NCBI GenBank assembly: GCA_022711435.1
Contig: JAKLFB010000016.1
Location: 62,001-126,000, forward strand
DNA from: Verrucomicrobiota bacterium
Lineage (GTDB): Bacteria; Verrucomicrobiota; Verrucomicrobiia; Limisphaerales; UBA1319
Direction of reading: 5' to 3'
Length of the DNA: 64,000 bases
Positions 18,991 through 28,384 of the stretch are shown here, one piece after another. Position 1 is the stretch's first letter, and each line of letters begins with the position of its first letter. Below the pieces are notes generated by a model. The model had not been told where the DNA came from and did not search any database. It worked only from the letters and a program-made list of their open reading frames with translations. Both the position numbers and the translations under genes were made by a program.

Positions 18991-19740
18991 ATGAGTGTAT
19001 TGAGCAATCTGATCCGCACATCCGTGGGTCGCAAGCTGGTGATGGCGGCGACGGGCTTGATGCTGTTTGGGTTCGTGGTCGTGCACATGCTGGGCAACCT
19101 GCAGACGTTCATGGGGCGGGAAGCCCTGAACGGGTATGCGGCGTTGCTGCAGAAGAACGCGGCGGTGCTGTGGAGTTTCCGGCTGGGGCTGGCCCTGGTG
19201 CTGGCGGTGCACGTGACGACGGGGATCGTCCTGGCATGGGAGAATCGGGCGGCGCGGCCGGAGCGATACGAGGGGCCGAACACGGCCTACGGATCGAGCC
19301 TGCCGGCGCGGACCATGGTGATGAGCGGCGTGATGGTGGGGGCGTTTGTGGTTTACCACGTGCTGCACTTCACCGTGAAGGTCCCCGGGTTGAACTTCAC
19401 GGGCGTGGATTTTGCGGGGCTGCGGCATGGGCTGGCCGGGCAGCCGGACGTGTATGGGATGGTCCTCTGCGGCTTTCGATCGTGGCCGGTATCTGCGGCG
19501 TATGTTGTGGCGATGGGGTTCCTGGCGCTACACGCGAGCCATGGCTTGGCGGCGGCGGCGCAGTCGCTGGGCTTGAAGCAGCGGTCGTGGTCGCCGGGGC
19601 TGGATCATGCGACGCGGGTGGTGGCCCTGGTGCTGCTGCTGGGGTACATCTCGATTCCGCTGGCGGTTCTGGGGGGGATGGGGGACTCGCGCGGGGTGGC
19701 GGCAGCGCAGAGCGCGGGGGGAGAGGAGGCGGCTCCCTGA
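18991..19740 (+). CDS. sdhC: succinate dehydrogenase cytochrome b subunit
   Basis: A 249-residue membrane anchor of the b558 type that holds two haems and passes electrons to quinone. Five hydrophobic helices are visible, with His residues in [27 protein letters not shown] and HASHGL placed as axial-ligand candidates. Length matches the single-subunit anchors of Bacteroidota and relatives. ATG 18991 is preferred because the preceding in-frame ATG at 18979 is inside a strong hairpin, but 18979 cannot be excluded. Confidence 0.9.
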   Translation: MSVLSNLIRTSVGRKLVMAATGLMLFGFVVVHMLGNLQTFMGREALNGYAALLQKNAAVLWSFRLGLALVLAVHVTTGIVLAWENRAARPERYEGPNTAYGSSLPARTMVMSGVMVGAFVVYHVLHFTVKVPGLNFTGVDFAGLRHGLAGQPDVYGMVLCGFRSWPVSAAYVVAMGFLALHASHGLAAAAQSLGLKQRSWSPGLDHATRVVALVLLLGYISIPLAVLGGMGDSRGVAAAQSAGGEEAAP

Positions 19741-19741
19741 A

Positions 19742-21658
19742 GTGAGACTCGAGGCCAAGATACCGGGGGGATCGCTCGCTGAGAAATGGGGGCGGTTCAA
19801 GGACGAGGCGCGCCTGGTGAACCCGGCGAACAAGCGGCGGTATGAGATCATCGTGGTGGGGGCGGGCCTGGCGGGCGCATCGGTGTCGGCAACCCTGGGG
19901 GAGCTCGGGTATGCGGTGAAGTGCTTCGTCTACCATGACAGCCCGCGCCGAGCGCACAGCATCGCGGCGCAGGGCGGGATCAACGCCGCCAAGGATTATC
20001 CCAGCGATGGGGATTCGGTGCGCCGGCTTTTTTACGATACGATCAAGGGCGGGGATTTCCGGTCGCGCGAGGCGAACGTGTATCGTTTAGCCGAGGTGAG
20101 CGTGAAGATCATCGACCATTGCGTGGCCCAAGGGGTGCCGTTTGCGCGCGAGTATGGCGGGTTGCTGGACAACCGGTCGTTTGGGGGGGCGCAGGTCAGC
20201 CGGACGTTTTACGCGCGAGGCCAGACGGGGCAGCAGCTGCTGCTGGGGGCGTATTCGGCCCTGGCGCGCCAGGCGGGCCTCGGGGCGGTGCGCTCCTTGA
20301 CGCACTCGGAGATGCTGGACCTGGTCGTTGTGGGGGGGCAGGCCAAGGGGATCATCGTGCGGGATCTGGTCACGGGAGAGCTGAGCCGGCACGCGGCGGA
20401 CGCCGTGGTGCTGGCCACGGGCGGGTATGGCAACCTCTACAACCTGTCGACCTACGCGCGGAACTCCAACGCGACGGCGATCTGGCGGGCTTACCAGCGA
20501 GGGGCGGCTTTCGCCAACCCGTGTTTCACGCAGATTCACCCGACGTGCATCCCGATGAGCGGCGATTACCAGTCGAAGCTGACCCTGATGTCCGAATCGC
20601 TGCGGAACGACGGGCGGATCTGGGTGCCGAAACAGAAGGGGGATCGGCGGCCGCCGGCGAGGATCCCAGAGCAGGAGCGGGACTACTACCTCGAGCGGAT
20701 GTACCCGAGCTACGGCAACCTGGCGCCTCGAGACCTGTCATCGCGGGCCGCCAAGCGGATCTGCGACGAGGGGCGGGGGGTTGGGGAGAGCGGCCTGGGG
20801 GTGTACCTGGATTTCGCCGAGGCGATCGGCCGTCTCGGCGCAGACCGGATTCGCGAGCGGTATGGGAACCTGTTCGACATCTACCACGAGATCACCGACG
20901 AGAACGCCTACGAGGCGCCGATGCGGATCTATCCGGCGATGCATTACACCATGGGCGGCCTGTGGGTGGACTACGGGCTGATGAGCAATCTGCCGGGGCT
21001 GTTCGTGCTGGGGGAGGCCAATTTCAGCGATCACGGCGCGAACCGCCTCGGGGCGAGCGCGCTGATGCAGGGGTTGGCGGACGGCTATTTTATCGCGCCG
21101 CACACGATCAGCGATTATCTGGCGACCCAGCGGCCGGAGCAGCGGCCGGGGATCGACCACGCGGCGTTCGCGGAGGCGGAAGCCAGCGTGCGCGAGAGGA
21201 TCCAGCGGCTCCTGTCGGTCCGGGGCCAGCGAACGGTGGCGTCCTTTCACCGCCAGCTGGGCAAGATCATGTGGGAGCACTGCGGCCTGGCCCGGAACGC
21301 ACCCGGGCTCGAGCGGGCTCGGGGATTGATCGCGGAGCTGCGGGACGAGTTCTGGCGCAATGTGAATGTGCCCGGGAGCGCCGGCGGGCTCAACCAGTCC
21401 CTCGAGCGGGCGGGACGGGTGGCGGACTACTTCGAGCTGGCCGAGCTGACCTGCCAGGACGCGCTGCATCGCGAGGAGAGCTGCGGCAGCCATTTCCGCG
21501 AGGAGCATCAGTACCCGGACGGCGAGGCCAAGCGGGATGACGAGCATTTTGCGTATGTGGCCGCGTGGCGGCATGACGGGCCGGATCGGCCGCCGGTCCT
21601 GCTGCGGGAGCCGCTGGCGTACGAGGAGGTCGAGTTTGTCCAGCGGTCCTACAAGTGA
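19742..21658 (+). CDS. sdhA: succinate dehydrogenase flavoprotein subunit
   Basis: A 638-residue FAD protein oxidising succinate to fumarate. [17 protein letters not shown] near residue 36 is the FAD-binding loop, [15 protein letters not shown] carries the covalent-FAD His motif, and [20 protein letters not shown] and [19 protein letters not shown] follow. The dehydrogenase is of the non-classical type with [17 protein letters not shown] 19742 lies one base after the sdhC stop. Confidence 0.95.
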   Translation: MRLEAKIPGGSLAEKWGRFKDEARLVNPANKRRYEIIVVGAGLAGASVSATLGELGYAVKCFVYHDSPRRAHSIAAQGGINAAKDYPSDGDSVRRLFYDTIKGGDFRSREANVYRLAEVSVKIIDHCVAQGVPFAREYGGLLDNRSFGGAQVSRTFYARGQTGQQLLLGAYSALARQAGLGAVRSLTHSEMLDLVVVGGQAKGIIVRDLVTGELSRHAADAVVLATGGYGNLYNLSTYARNSNATAIWRAYQRGAAFANPCFTQIHPTCIPMSGDYQSKLTLMSESLRNDGRIWVPKQKGDRRPPARIPEQERDYYLERMYPSYGNLAPRDLSSRAAKRICDEGRGVGESGLGVYLDFAEAIGRLGADRIRERYGNLFDIYHEITDENAYEAPMRIYPAMHYTMGGLWVDYGLMSNLPGLFVLGEANFSDHGANRLGASALMQGLADGYFIAPHTISDYLATQRPEQRPGIDHAAFAEAEASVRERIQRLLSVRGQRTVASFHRQLGKIMWEHCGLARNAPGLERARGLIAELRDEFWRNVNVPGSAGGLNQSLERAGRVADYFELAELTCQDALHREESCGSHFREEHQYPDGEAKRDDEHFAYVAAWRHDGPDRPPVLLREPLAYEEVEFVQRSYK

Positions 21659-21679
21659 TGCCCAGGGCGGAGATCTTGC

Positions 21680-22429
21680 ATGAGATTACGGTTGCGAGTA
21701 TGGCGGCAGGGGCAGGACGGGGCAGCCGGCGGGTTTCGAGTCTACCCGACGCCGGAGCTGAACCCGAACATGTCGTTTCTGGAGATGCTGGACGTGGTGA
21801 ACGACGAGCTGACCCTCAAGGGGGAGGAGCCGATCGCGTTCGACCATGATTGCCGCGAGGGGATTTGCGGCACCTGCTCGCTGGTGATCGACGGCAAGCC
21901 GCACGGGCCCAGGCGCGGCGTGGCGACGTGCCAAACCTACGTCCGCAGCTTTCGGGACGGCGACGAGGTGTGCATCGAGCCCTTCCGGGCGCGCGCGTTC
22001 CCGATCGTCAAAGACTTGGTGGTGATCCGGAAGGCGTTCGACCGGATCATCGAGGCGGGAGGGTTCATCAGCGTGCGGACCGGGGGCGCCCCGGATGCCA
22101 ATTCGCTGCCGGTGGCCAAGGACGTGGCGGAGATGGCGATGGATGCGGCCCAGTGCATCGGGTGCGGCGCGTGCGTGGCGGCCTGCAAGAACGCGAGCGC
22201 CATGCTGTTTGTGGCGGCAAAGGTCTCGCATTTGAACCTCCTGCCGCAGGGGCAGCCCGAGAGAGAGCGCCGGGTGATGGCCATGGTTCGGCAGATGGAC
22301 GCCGAGGGCTTCGGGAACTGCACGGTGACCGGCTCGTGCGAGGCGGTCTGCCCCAAGAACATCGGCCTGGAATTCATCGCCCGGATGAACCGCGAATACG
22401 CGGCGGCGCTGCTGAAGGGCAAAACCTGA
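21680..22429 (+). CDS. sdhB: succinate dehydrogenase iron-sulfur subunit
   Basis: A 249-residue electron-transfer subunit. CREGICGTC plus the later Cys in GVATCQ bind the [2Fe-2S] cluster near residue 55; [13 protein letters not shown] and [12 protein letters not shown] near 155-215 bind the [4Fe-4S] and [3Fe-4S] clusters. It completes an sdhC-sdhA-sdhB operon, with 21 bases after sdhA. The ATG at 21680 gives the expected short N-terminus. Confidence 0.95.
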   Translation: MRLRLRVWRQGQDGAAGGFRVYPTPELNPNMSFLEMLDVVNDELTLKGEEPIAFDHDCREGICGTCSLVIDGKPHGPRRGVATCQTYVRSFRDGDEVCIEPFRARAFPIVKDLVVIRKAFDRIIEAGGFISVRTGGAPDANSLPVAKDVAEMAMDAAQCIGCGACVAACKNASAMLFVAAKVSHLNLLPQGQPERERRVMAMVRQMDAEGFGNCTVTGSCEAVCPKNIGLEFIARMNREYAAALLKGKT

Positions 22430-22443
22430 GGGTGGAGGTTCTT

Positions 22444-22785
22444 ATGGCCAACTACTGGATCGCGCAACTGGACGAGGCCCCGGGGCAGCCATGCCCATGC
22501 GGCACCGCCCGGCGCGCCTTTCGGATCCCGGAGAACCGGTCGGCAAGCGTCCACCTGGTGGACATCCAGGCCGACGCGCGCACTCATTACCACCGGACAT
22601 TGACGGAAGTGTATGTGGTGCTCGATGGCGAGGGATGGATCGAGCTGGACGGTGAAGAGGTCGCGGTCCGGCCCCTGACGGCGATCCTGATCCGGCCCGG
22701 ATGCCGGCATCGCGCCCGGGGGCGCCTGAAAGTGCTGAACTTCGTCCTGCCGCCCTTCGATCCGGCCGACGAATGGTTCGATTGA
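22444..22785 (+). CDS. single-domain cupin protein
   Basis: A 113-residue cupin. HYHRTLTEVYVVLDGEG holds the metal-binding H-x-H-x(n)-E pattern of cupin motif 1, and PGCRHRARG supplies the motif-2 His. It may be a small-molecule-binding regulator, isomerase or dioxygenase; the sequence does not say which. It lies 14 bases downstream of sdhB and 12 bases before the enolase-superfamily gene, so it may be co-expressed with both. Confidence 0.8.
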   Translation: MANYWIAQLDEAPGQPCPCGTARRAFRIPENRSASVHLVDIQADARTHYHRTLTEVYVVLDGEGWIELDGEEVAVRPLTAILIRPGCRHRARGRLKVLNFVLPPFDPADEWFD

Positions 22786-22797
22786 TACCCTGATGAC

Positions 22798-24228
22798 ATG
22801 AGCCGCTCATTCGACATCCAGGCGGCGGGCGCCGCCCTCTGGTTCCTGCCGGTCCAGACGCGCGTGCCGCTGAAGTTCGGGCCGGAGACGCTGACGTCCG
22901 TGACCTGCGCGCGGGTTCGGCTGACGGTGAGGGACGGCGAAGGCCGGCAGGCGGAGGGATGGGGGGAGACACCGCTGAGCGTGCAGTGGGTCTGGCCCAG
23001 CCCGCAGTCTTACGAGGCGCGGCACGAGGTGCTGAAGGCGTTTTGCGTCCGCGTGGCGCGCGCCTGGGCGAGCTTCGGCGGGCGCGGCCATCCGCTCGAG
23101 GTCGGCCATGATTTTCTCGAGCAGGTCTTGCCGGCGCTCTGGCGGCAGGCGCGGTCGGAGGCGGGACCGGACGCGGAGGCGCTGCCGTGGCTGGCGGCGC
23201 TGGTGTGCGCATCGGCGTTCGACCTGGCGCTGCATGACGCGTATGGCCGGCTGCGCGGGCTGCCGGTGTTCGAGACCTACGGCCCGGAGCACATGAACCG
23301 CGATCTGGCTGCCTATCTGGCACCGGCCGCGGGAGCGAGCGCGGATTTTCGGGGTCGATACCCTCGAGATTACCTGCAGCAGCCCGCTCCGCGGCTGCGG
23401 GCATGGCACCTGGTGGGCGGGCTGGATCCGCTGGATCCGACGGAGCTCAAAGGCAACGAGCCGCAGGATTCCCACCCGGTGCTCCTGGCGGACTGGATCC
23501 AGCGGGATGGGCTCAAATGCCTGAAAGTGAAGCTGCGCGGCAACCAGTTCGAGTGGGATTACCGGCGGCTGGTCCAGGTGGGCGCCATCGGGCTGGCGCT
23601 GGGGGTCGAATGGCTGTCCGCAGATTTCAACTGCACGGTGACGGATCCGGAGTATGTCAACCGGATGCTCGATCGGCTGCGCGACGAATGGCCGCGGCTC
23701 TACGGCATGATCCTCTATGTCGAGCAGCCGTTCCCCTACGACCTGGAGACCCACCGGATCGATGTTCATGGCGTGTCGGCGCGCAAGCCGCTGTTCCTGG
23801 ACGAGAGCGCGCACGATTGGAAGCTGGTGCGGCTGGGGCGCGAGCTCGGCTGGACGGGGGTGGCGTTGAAGACCTGCAAGACGCAGACCGGCGCGATCCT
23901 GAGCGCCTGCTGGGCGGCCGCACACGGGATGACCCTGATGGTGCAGGACCTGACCAATCCGATGTTGGCCCAAATCCCGCACGTGCTGCTGGCCGCGCAT
24001 GCGGGCACGATCATGGGGATCGAGACCAACAGCATGCAGTTTTATCCGGACGCGTCGCTGCCGGAGGCGGAGGTCCACCCGGGGCTGTATCGGCGGCGCG
24101 GGGGCGTGGTGGATTTGAGCAGCCTGCTGGGCCGGCCGGGATTTGGCTACCGCCTCGAGGAGATCCGGCGAGAGCTGCCGGCGCCGGCCTTCGAGCAGGG
24201 AGAATCGACGGCGAAGCGCAGCCGATGA
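22798..24228 (+). CDS. enolase-superfamily enzyme (mandelate racemase/MLE-like)
   Basis: A 476-residue TIM-barrel acid-sugar dehydratase or racemase candidate. The barrel carries CLKVKLRGNQ (K-x-K base), SADFN, YVEQPFP and FLDESAHDW as the three acidic metal ligands, then ALKTCKTQTG with the second Lys, and GIETNSMQFYP. The N-terminal capping domain (QAEGWGETPLS) is present. It is longer than typical MR/MLE members (~370), with additions around residues 150-230. The true substrate is unknown. Confidence 0.8.
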   Translation: MSRSFDIQAAGAALWFLPVQTRVPLKFGPETLTSVTCARVRLTVRDGEGRQAEGWGETPLSVQWVWPSPQSYEARHEVLKAFCVRVARAWASFGGRGHPLEVGHDFLEQVLPALWRQARSEAGPDAEALPWLAALVCASAFDLALHDAYGRLRGLPVFETYGPEHMNRDLAAYLAPAAGASADFRGRYPRDYLQQPAPRLRAWHLVGGLDPLDPTELKGNEPQDSHPVLLADWIQRDGLKCLKVKLRGNQFEWDYRRLVQVGAIGLALGVEWLSADFNCTVTDPEYVNRMLDRLRDEWPRLYGMILYVEQPFPYDLETHRIDVHGVSARKPLFLDESAHDWKLVRLGRELGWTGVALKTCKTQTGAILSACWAAAHGMTLMVQDLTNPMLAQIPHVLLAAHAGTIMGIETNSMQFYPDASLPEAEVHPGLYRRRGGVVDLSSLLGRPGFGYRLEEIRRELPAPAFEQGESTAKRSR

Positions 24229-24241
24229 CGGGTAAAAGGCA

Positions 24242-24898
24242 ATGAACTGGAGGCATCTGCGGGCGTTTCCCTGGCTGGACACGCGGGCCCGTTTTGTCGC
24301 GGGGACGCCGTCCGGGGGCGCCTTGCTCGATATCGGATCGTGGGACGGCGGGACTCTGGGGCACTTCGCCGAGCTGCGGCCGGACCTGCGCTATTTCGCG
24401 ACAGACATCGAGGGGCAGCCAGAACGGTATCCGGCCGGGTGCAAGTTCCATCGGGGCGACCTGCGGGTGGATCCGCTGCCATGGCCGGATGGGACGATCG
24501 ACCGGATCACCTGCATGCATCTGGTCGAGCATCTGGGAGATCTGACCTTGCTGCTGCGGGAGACGGCGCGCCTGCTGAAGCCGGGAGGGCAGGCTTATTT
24601 CGAAACGCCGCATCCGAAATCGATGATCTTCTCGAGCCCGCGGGGAGAGGCGGCGGGGCGTTGCACGGTGAATTTCTTTGACGATCCGCAGCACGTGCGG
24701 CCGGTGACCTTGGGATCGCTGGCGGGCCAGGCGCGGGCGGCGGGGCTCGAGGTGGGGCCGATGGGCACATCGAGGAACTGGCTGTTCGCGGCGGCGTGGC
24801 TGGTGTGCTGGCTGCTGCCCCCCAGCCACCAGAAATACACGGCCTATTTGCACTGGACGGGCTGGTCGGTCTATCTCGTGGCGAAACGTCCGGCCTGA
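24242..24898 (+). CDS. class I SAM-dependent methyltransferase
   Basis: A 218-residue protein with SAM motif I LLDIGSWDGGTLGHF near residue 30, ATDIEGQ as the acidic beta-2 end, and MHLVEHLGDLTLLLRET. A hydrophobic stretch near 180-195 (NWLFAAAWLVCWLLPP) may bind lipid or membrane. Substrate unknown. It converges with the GT4 gene, 41 bases away. Confidence 0.78.
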   Translation: MNWRHLRAFPWLDTRARFVAGTPSGGALLDIGSWDGGTLGHFAELRPDLRYFATDIEGQPERYPAGCKFHRGDLRVDPLPWPDGTIDRITCMHLVEHLGDLTLLLRETARLLKPGGQAYFETPHPKSMIFSSPRGEAAGRCTVNFFDDPQHVRPVTLGSLAGQARAAGLEVGPMGTSRNWLFAAAWLVCWLLPPSHQKYTAYLHWTGWSVYLVAKRPA

Positions 24899-24939
24899 CG
24901 CCTCGACCGTGAATGGGAAGGCGGCCCGGGCAGAGCCCT

Positions 24940-26052
24940 TCAACGAGACCCAGTGAGCTCGCTGAACAGCGCCTCGTATCGGGAGGTGATGACCTCCCAG
25001 TCGTAGAACCGCGCGACGCGTTCCTGGGCTCGCCGGCCGCATTGGGCGGCCCATTCCGGCCTCTCGACCACGCGGCGCAGGACTGCAGCGAGGCTGGCCA
25101 CAGGATTCTCGTGCTCGAAGCTCAATCCGGCATCGGCGATGACCTCGATGTTGCCGGGGGTGTTGCGGACGATGACGCAGTTGCCGAAGCCCATTTGATC
25201 GAGCAGGACGGGCCGGGTGGCGTCAATGGCGGTGGGCAGGATGAAAGCGCGGGCGTGGTAGCTGATCTGCTGGTAGGCCCGGCCGAACAGATAGCCGGTC
25301 AGATGCACTCGAGAGGAGCGCGCCGCCAGCCCTTTCAGTCGGGCGATGTATTCCGCCTGGTAAGGGGCGTCTCCGACAACGACGAGCGGCAGGGCGACCT
25401 GGCTTTGAAAGTGAGCTTCGATGGCCAGGTCGGCCGCGTTTTCGGGGGTGAGCCGCGACACATAGAGGAAATATTCTTTGGACCGCAAACCGTAGCGGGC
25501 CAGGAAATCGGCGCCGGGATCGTCGGTTACAACATTGGCGCCGTAAGGGATCAGACGCGATTCGATGCCGTAGAGATCGCGGTAGCGCCGCTGGATCGCG
25601 CCGTTGTCCGCGATCACCACATTGCCCAGCCGGGCCGCCCATGACTCGCTGCGGTGCAGCCACCAGCGGGCCAGACCCGACCATTTCTCCCGGGCAAAAT
25701 CAGCGCCATCGACATTGAGCGCCGTCTTCTGCCCCCGCACCCGCGGCAACAGGGAAAGCAGCGCGTTGCCCACTCCGCAGAAATAGGCGATGTCATAGCG
25801 GCATCCCAGCGAGTGCAGAACGCTCAGGGCGGTGTGGACGATAGTGTCGGTGGCCTTGGTCCGCAGGGTCGGCAAATGAACGATGCGAACCCCGCGGTAT
25901 TCCTTTTCGCGGTAGGGATTGAAGGGAACGCGGTTGTAGACCGTCACCGCATGGCCGCGCTGCACCAGCCGGACCGCGAGCTGTTCGACGAACGTCTCGA
26001 ACCCGGAATAGCATGCCGGGATGCCCCGGCTACCGAAAAATCCGATGCGCAT
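24940..26052 (-). CDS. glycosyltransferase family 4 with DUF1972 N-terminus
   Basis: A 370-residue GT-B enzyme. The N-terminal motif FGSRGIPACYSGFETFVEQL is typical of DUF1972 transferases, which start exopolysaccharide side-chain assembly. The C-terminal half has FLYVSRLTPEN, VVVGDAPYQAEYI and the donor-site region LDQMGFGNCVIV. A Glu-rich EX7E motif is not clear (DATRPVLLDQMGFGN). ATG 26052 begins MRIGFFGSRG. It is transcribed away from the accessory region. Confidence 0.87.
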   Translation of the reverse strand: MRIGFFGSRGIPACYSGFETFVEQLAVRLVQRGHAVTVYNRVPFNPYREKEYRGVRIVHLPTLRTKATDTIVHTALSVLHSLGCRYDIAYFCGVGNALLSLLPRVRGQKTALNVDGADFAREKWSGLARWWLHRSESWAARLGNVVIADNGAIQRRYRDLYGIESRLIPYGANVVTDDPGADFLARYGLRSKEYFLYVSRLTPENAADLAIEAHFQSQVALPLVVVGDAPYQAEYIARLKGLAARSSRVHLTGYLFGRAYQQISYHARAFILPTAIDATRPVLLDQMGFGNCVIVRNTPGNIEVIADAGLSFEHENPVASLAAVLRRVVERPEWAAQCGRRAQERVARFYDWEVITSRYEALFSELTGSR

Positions 26053-26218
26053 GATGTCGTCTTGTCGGGCCGCTCGACGTCGATACAAAACCCCACCACC
26101 CAGCCGCGCCGGTCCAGAGGACACGGAATCCGGCCGGCCGTGCGCCCTGCCCTGCGCCCCTGCGGCAGGCAGGCCTCACGCGGCAAAACTCACGACGCCG
26201 CGCATCCTATCGCGGATC

Positions 26219-26256
26219 GGTCTTTGTGCAAATATGATGTTTGCACAGGCCCTTAA
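26219..26256. repeat. short palindromic element after a stop codon (copy R2)
   Basis: TGTGCAAA and TTTGCACA are perfect arms around a seven-base spacer, extended imperfectly by GGTCT and GGCCC. On the minus strand it reads TTAAGGGCCTGTGCAAA, with the TAA serving as the likely ancestral stop of the degraded gene beside it. The end TTAAGGGYCTGTGCAAA is shared with both ends of the 42963-43244 element. Confidence 0.65.
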
Positions 26257-26689
26257 TACAGCCGGATCGGCTCCACCCGCGCGGCCCAGCCCGGCGCTCG
26301 GGTCCAAACGCGAACCCGGGCATCGAGATCGTCGGGGCGCTTTTCCACAACGGCGCGAATGCCTTGCAATCGAACAGCATCGCATCGAGGCCGGCCAGCG
26401 CCTTGGGCTCAGGCCGCATGCGGTTGCCGTAAAGACTGGTCACGGGCAAACCCGTGAGCGAATCCACGCCATCGCCGACCGCGACGCCGTCGGCGGCGTT
26501 GGCGCCCAGCCCATGCTCGGGCGAGAACAGGCGTGCCAGACCCGCTCCCGCCCGCATGAGCGCGCCTCGCGATGGGACGTCCGGTTCTCGGGCCAGCCGG
26601 GCCGCGTCGTTGGTCACCAGCCCCAGGCGGCTCCCGGGGCGATCCATGGCGGTCAGGAACTGGTCAATGCCGAAGCGGACTGGGCTCAT
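26253..26689 (-). pseudogene. remnant of a NamZ/DUF1343 exo-N-acetylmuramidase
   Basis: From ATG 26689 the frame reads [32 protein letters not shown] and TGLPVTSLYG, the conserved N-terminus of DUF1343 peptidoglycan hydrolases, then MLFDC where the family normally continues with a metal/substrate motif. Homology stops after about 125 residues, while intact members are near 400. The final bases look like a native C-terminus (RVEPIRLY then TAA) only in another frame, so a large internal deletion with a frameshift is the simplest reading. Confidence 0.7.
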
Positions 26690-26730
26690 ACGCGGCGCCC
26701 AAAGTGCGCCTCGATCCGGCATCTGTCACG

Positions 26731-27149
26731 ATCTTGATTCAGGCTCCCGATGGCTGCACCAGCCCCTTCTTCCTGGTCTATCAGGCCGCCCAGGTGAAGC
26801 TCGGCGAACGGGGCTTCCTTTCTCGCGACATCACCGTGCGCGATCTCCTGCTCAACCGCAGCGACGTCCACCACGTCTTCCCCCGCAACCACCTCAAGAA
26901 GCTGGGCTTGTCCCGCGGTCGCTACAACCAGATTGCCAACTTTGTCCTCGCCCAGAGCGAGATCAACATCGCGATCGGCGACCGTTCCCCCGAGGTCTAT
27001 TTCCAGGAGCTTTCCAAGCAATGCAATGGCGGTCCCATGCGCTACGGCGGAATCACGGATGAGGCGGAAATGCGCGAGAACCTCCGCGTGAGCTGCATCC
27101 CGGCGACGATGCTCGACGGCCCGATTCTTGCCTACGACGGCTTCTTGAA
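26731..27149 (+). pseudogene. C-terminal remnant of a DUF262/GmrSD-type restriction protein
   Basis: The frame reads [55 protein letters not shown] and [10 protein letters not shown]. This is the HNH-type end of DUF262-domain proteins related to the GmrSD Type IV restriction enzymes that cut modified DNA. Only about 135 residues survive of an expected 500 or more. No start codon or N-terminal DUF262 domain precedes it, and the frame runs into unrelated sequence at about 27150. It is divergent to the NamZ remnant. Confidence 0.7.
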
Positions 27150-27335
27150 CGGCAGTCCGCGCTCACCGTTGAAGAGCATCCGGAGGCGTGGATCGCTGGA
27201 ACTGCGGGGGCGGCGGATGATTTCCGGGGCCACCCGGTTGCCCGTTTCGCGCCGGGCGCGGCGACCTCTGAGCCAGTCCTCCCAACTGATGGGGCGGCCC
27301 TTAGGAATGATAGGGATTGGGTTTTCCGAGTTCAT
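27132..27335 (-). CDS. small basic protein overlapping the nucleotidyltransferase gene
   Basis: A 67-residue protein from ATG 27335, rich in Arg ([30 protein letters not shown]). It overlaps the end of the upstream nucleotidyltransferase gene by 35 bases. No family was recognised. The overlap and size suggest a toxin-antitoxin-like partner, but its reality depends on conservation that cannot be checked here. Confidence 0.4.
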   Translation of the reverse strand: MNSENPIPIIPKGRPISWEDWLRGRRARRETGNRVAPEIIRRPRSSSDPRLRMLFNGERGLPFKKPS

Positions 27336-27921
27336 GCGCAACCTCGCCAACCGCTGTTTCCAACACGGGCAAAATAAGGTATTCCGGGCTCTCCGCAAGA
27401 CGGCGCACCTCCCGCCAGTCCATTTCCACCTGGCCGGAGAGCGCGACCGCGATCAGCTTGCGGGCACATTGTTCGGCAGGTTCATAACGTTGCGGATACA
27501 CGGAAATCAGGACTCGTTCGATCAGCAAGTCCTCGGGACTAACCAGGCGCACCGGTCCGTAGGGAGCCTCGAGTTCATCAAAAGGTGTGCGCGCCAGCGT
27601 CTCCACTTCACCGAGAATGTCGACGAAGTGACCCGCAACCTGCCAGCTTCGCGGCCCGCCCCGGGCTCCCAACCGCCCCATCAACTCCTGACGGGTTCGG
27701 ATGTCAAGCCGGGGCGGGGAAACCAGACACATGTCGAGATCGCCCGAGACGTAGCCGCCCTCGGTGTAGAACTCGATGGCGGAACCGCCCACAACCACGA
27801 GTTCAACGCCCCGTTCGCGAAAGACGGCGGAGACGAGGCTGGCGAGCTTGAAATGCTTCGGCGTGGGATCCGTCTCGGCGGTGATGTCCGCCAACGCGCG
27901 TTGGATTTCGGCAATCGTCAT
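27301..27921 (-). CDS. nucleotidyltransferase-fold protein (DUF6036/AbiEii-like)
   Basis: A 206-residue protein. [20 protein letters not shown] followed by SGDLDMCLV gives the GGS...DxD catalytic motif of minimal nucleotidyltransferases, and [15 protein letters not shown] lies further on. Relatives occur in toxin-antitoxin and abortive-infection loci. ATG 27921 was chosen because the catalytic motif then falls at a normal distance; an upstream frame to 28053 has no supporting features. Its location among decayed defence genes supports an accessory role. Confidence 0.72.
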   Translation of the reverse strand: MTIAEIQRALADITAETDPTPKHFKLASLVSAVFRERGVELVVVGGSAIEFYTEGGYVSGDLDMCLVSPPRLDIRTRQELMGRLGARGGPRSWQVAGHFVDILGEVETLARTPFDELEAPYGPVRLVSPEDLLIERVLISVYPQRYEPAEQCARKLIAVALSGQVEMDWREVRRLAESPEYLILPVLETAVGEVAHELGKPNPYHS

Positions 27922-28384
27922 AGGCAAGACCCTGCCACGAGCCGTGGCAGCTTGGCGAGCTTTCGCCGCTCGAGCGGCGGGCCAACATGCTTTCTGACAC
28001 TCGGGAGCCACCGTGCGGTTCAACGGCCAACGATCCATGCAACCTTCTTGCACTGCTGTGACAGCTCATGTCGGCCTGGCGTCTCATAATTCTACAATCA
28101 TTGAACAGCATCGCCACCGCCGCCCAAGGGCTCAAGAGCTCAGATCAAGTAGCAGGGTCATCGTTCACGATGATCCCCGCGGACGCGGTCGACAGTCTCG
28201 GTCGTCTTGCTGGGCGTGCAGGACCGCGTCCCGTTATCCAGACGCTCTGACATCGCGCCGAACCTCCAAGAGCTGAGCCCACCCGCTTTTGCATGGCATG
28301 GCATCTGCTCGTATCGCGAATGCGAAACCGCAAGTGATGCAGTCCGGCTGATGAGCAGGCGCGGAAAGGGTGCTCGAGGGGACT
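27922..28384. other. 463-base intergenic region between divergent accessory genes
   Basis: No credible gene. Palindromes lie close to the nucleotidyltransferase start: CCACG-AGC-CGTGG near 27936 and the perfect 14-base GCCGCTCGAGCGGC near 27965, either of which could be an operator. The rest, less GC-rich in places, shows no recognised motif and presumably holds promoters for both flanking units. Confidence 0.5.

Noticed and set aside
28068..28250. A 60-codon frame upstream of the secreted protein gene.
   Set aside because: No domain, no ribosome site, and overlapping alternative frames; more likely part of the intergenic region.
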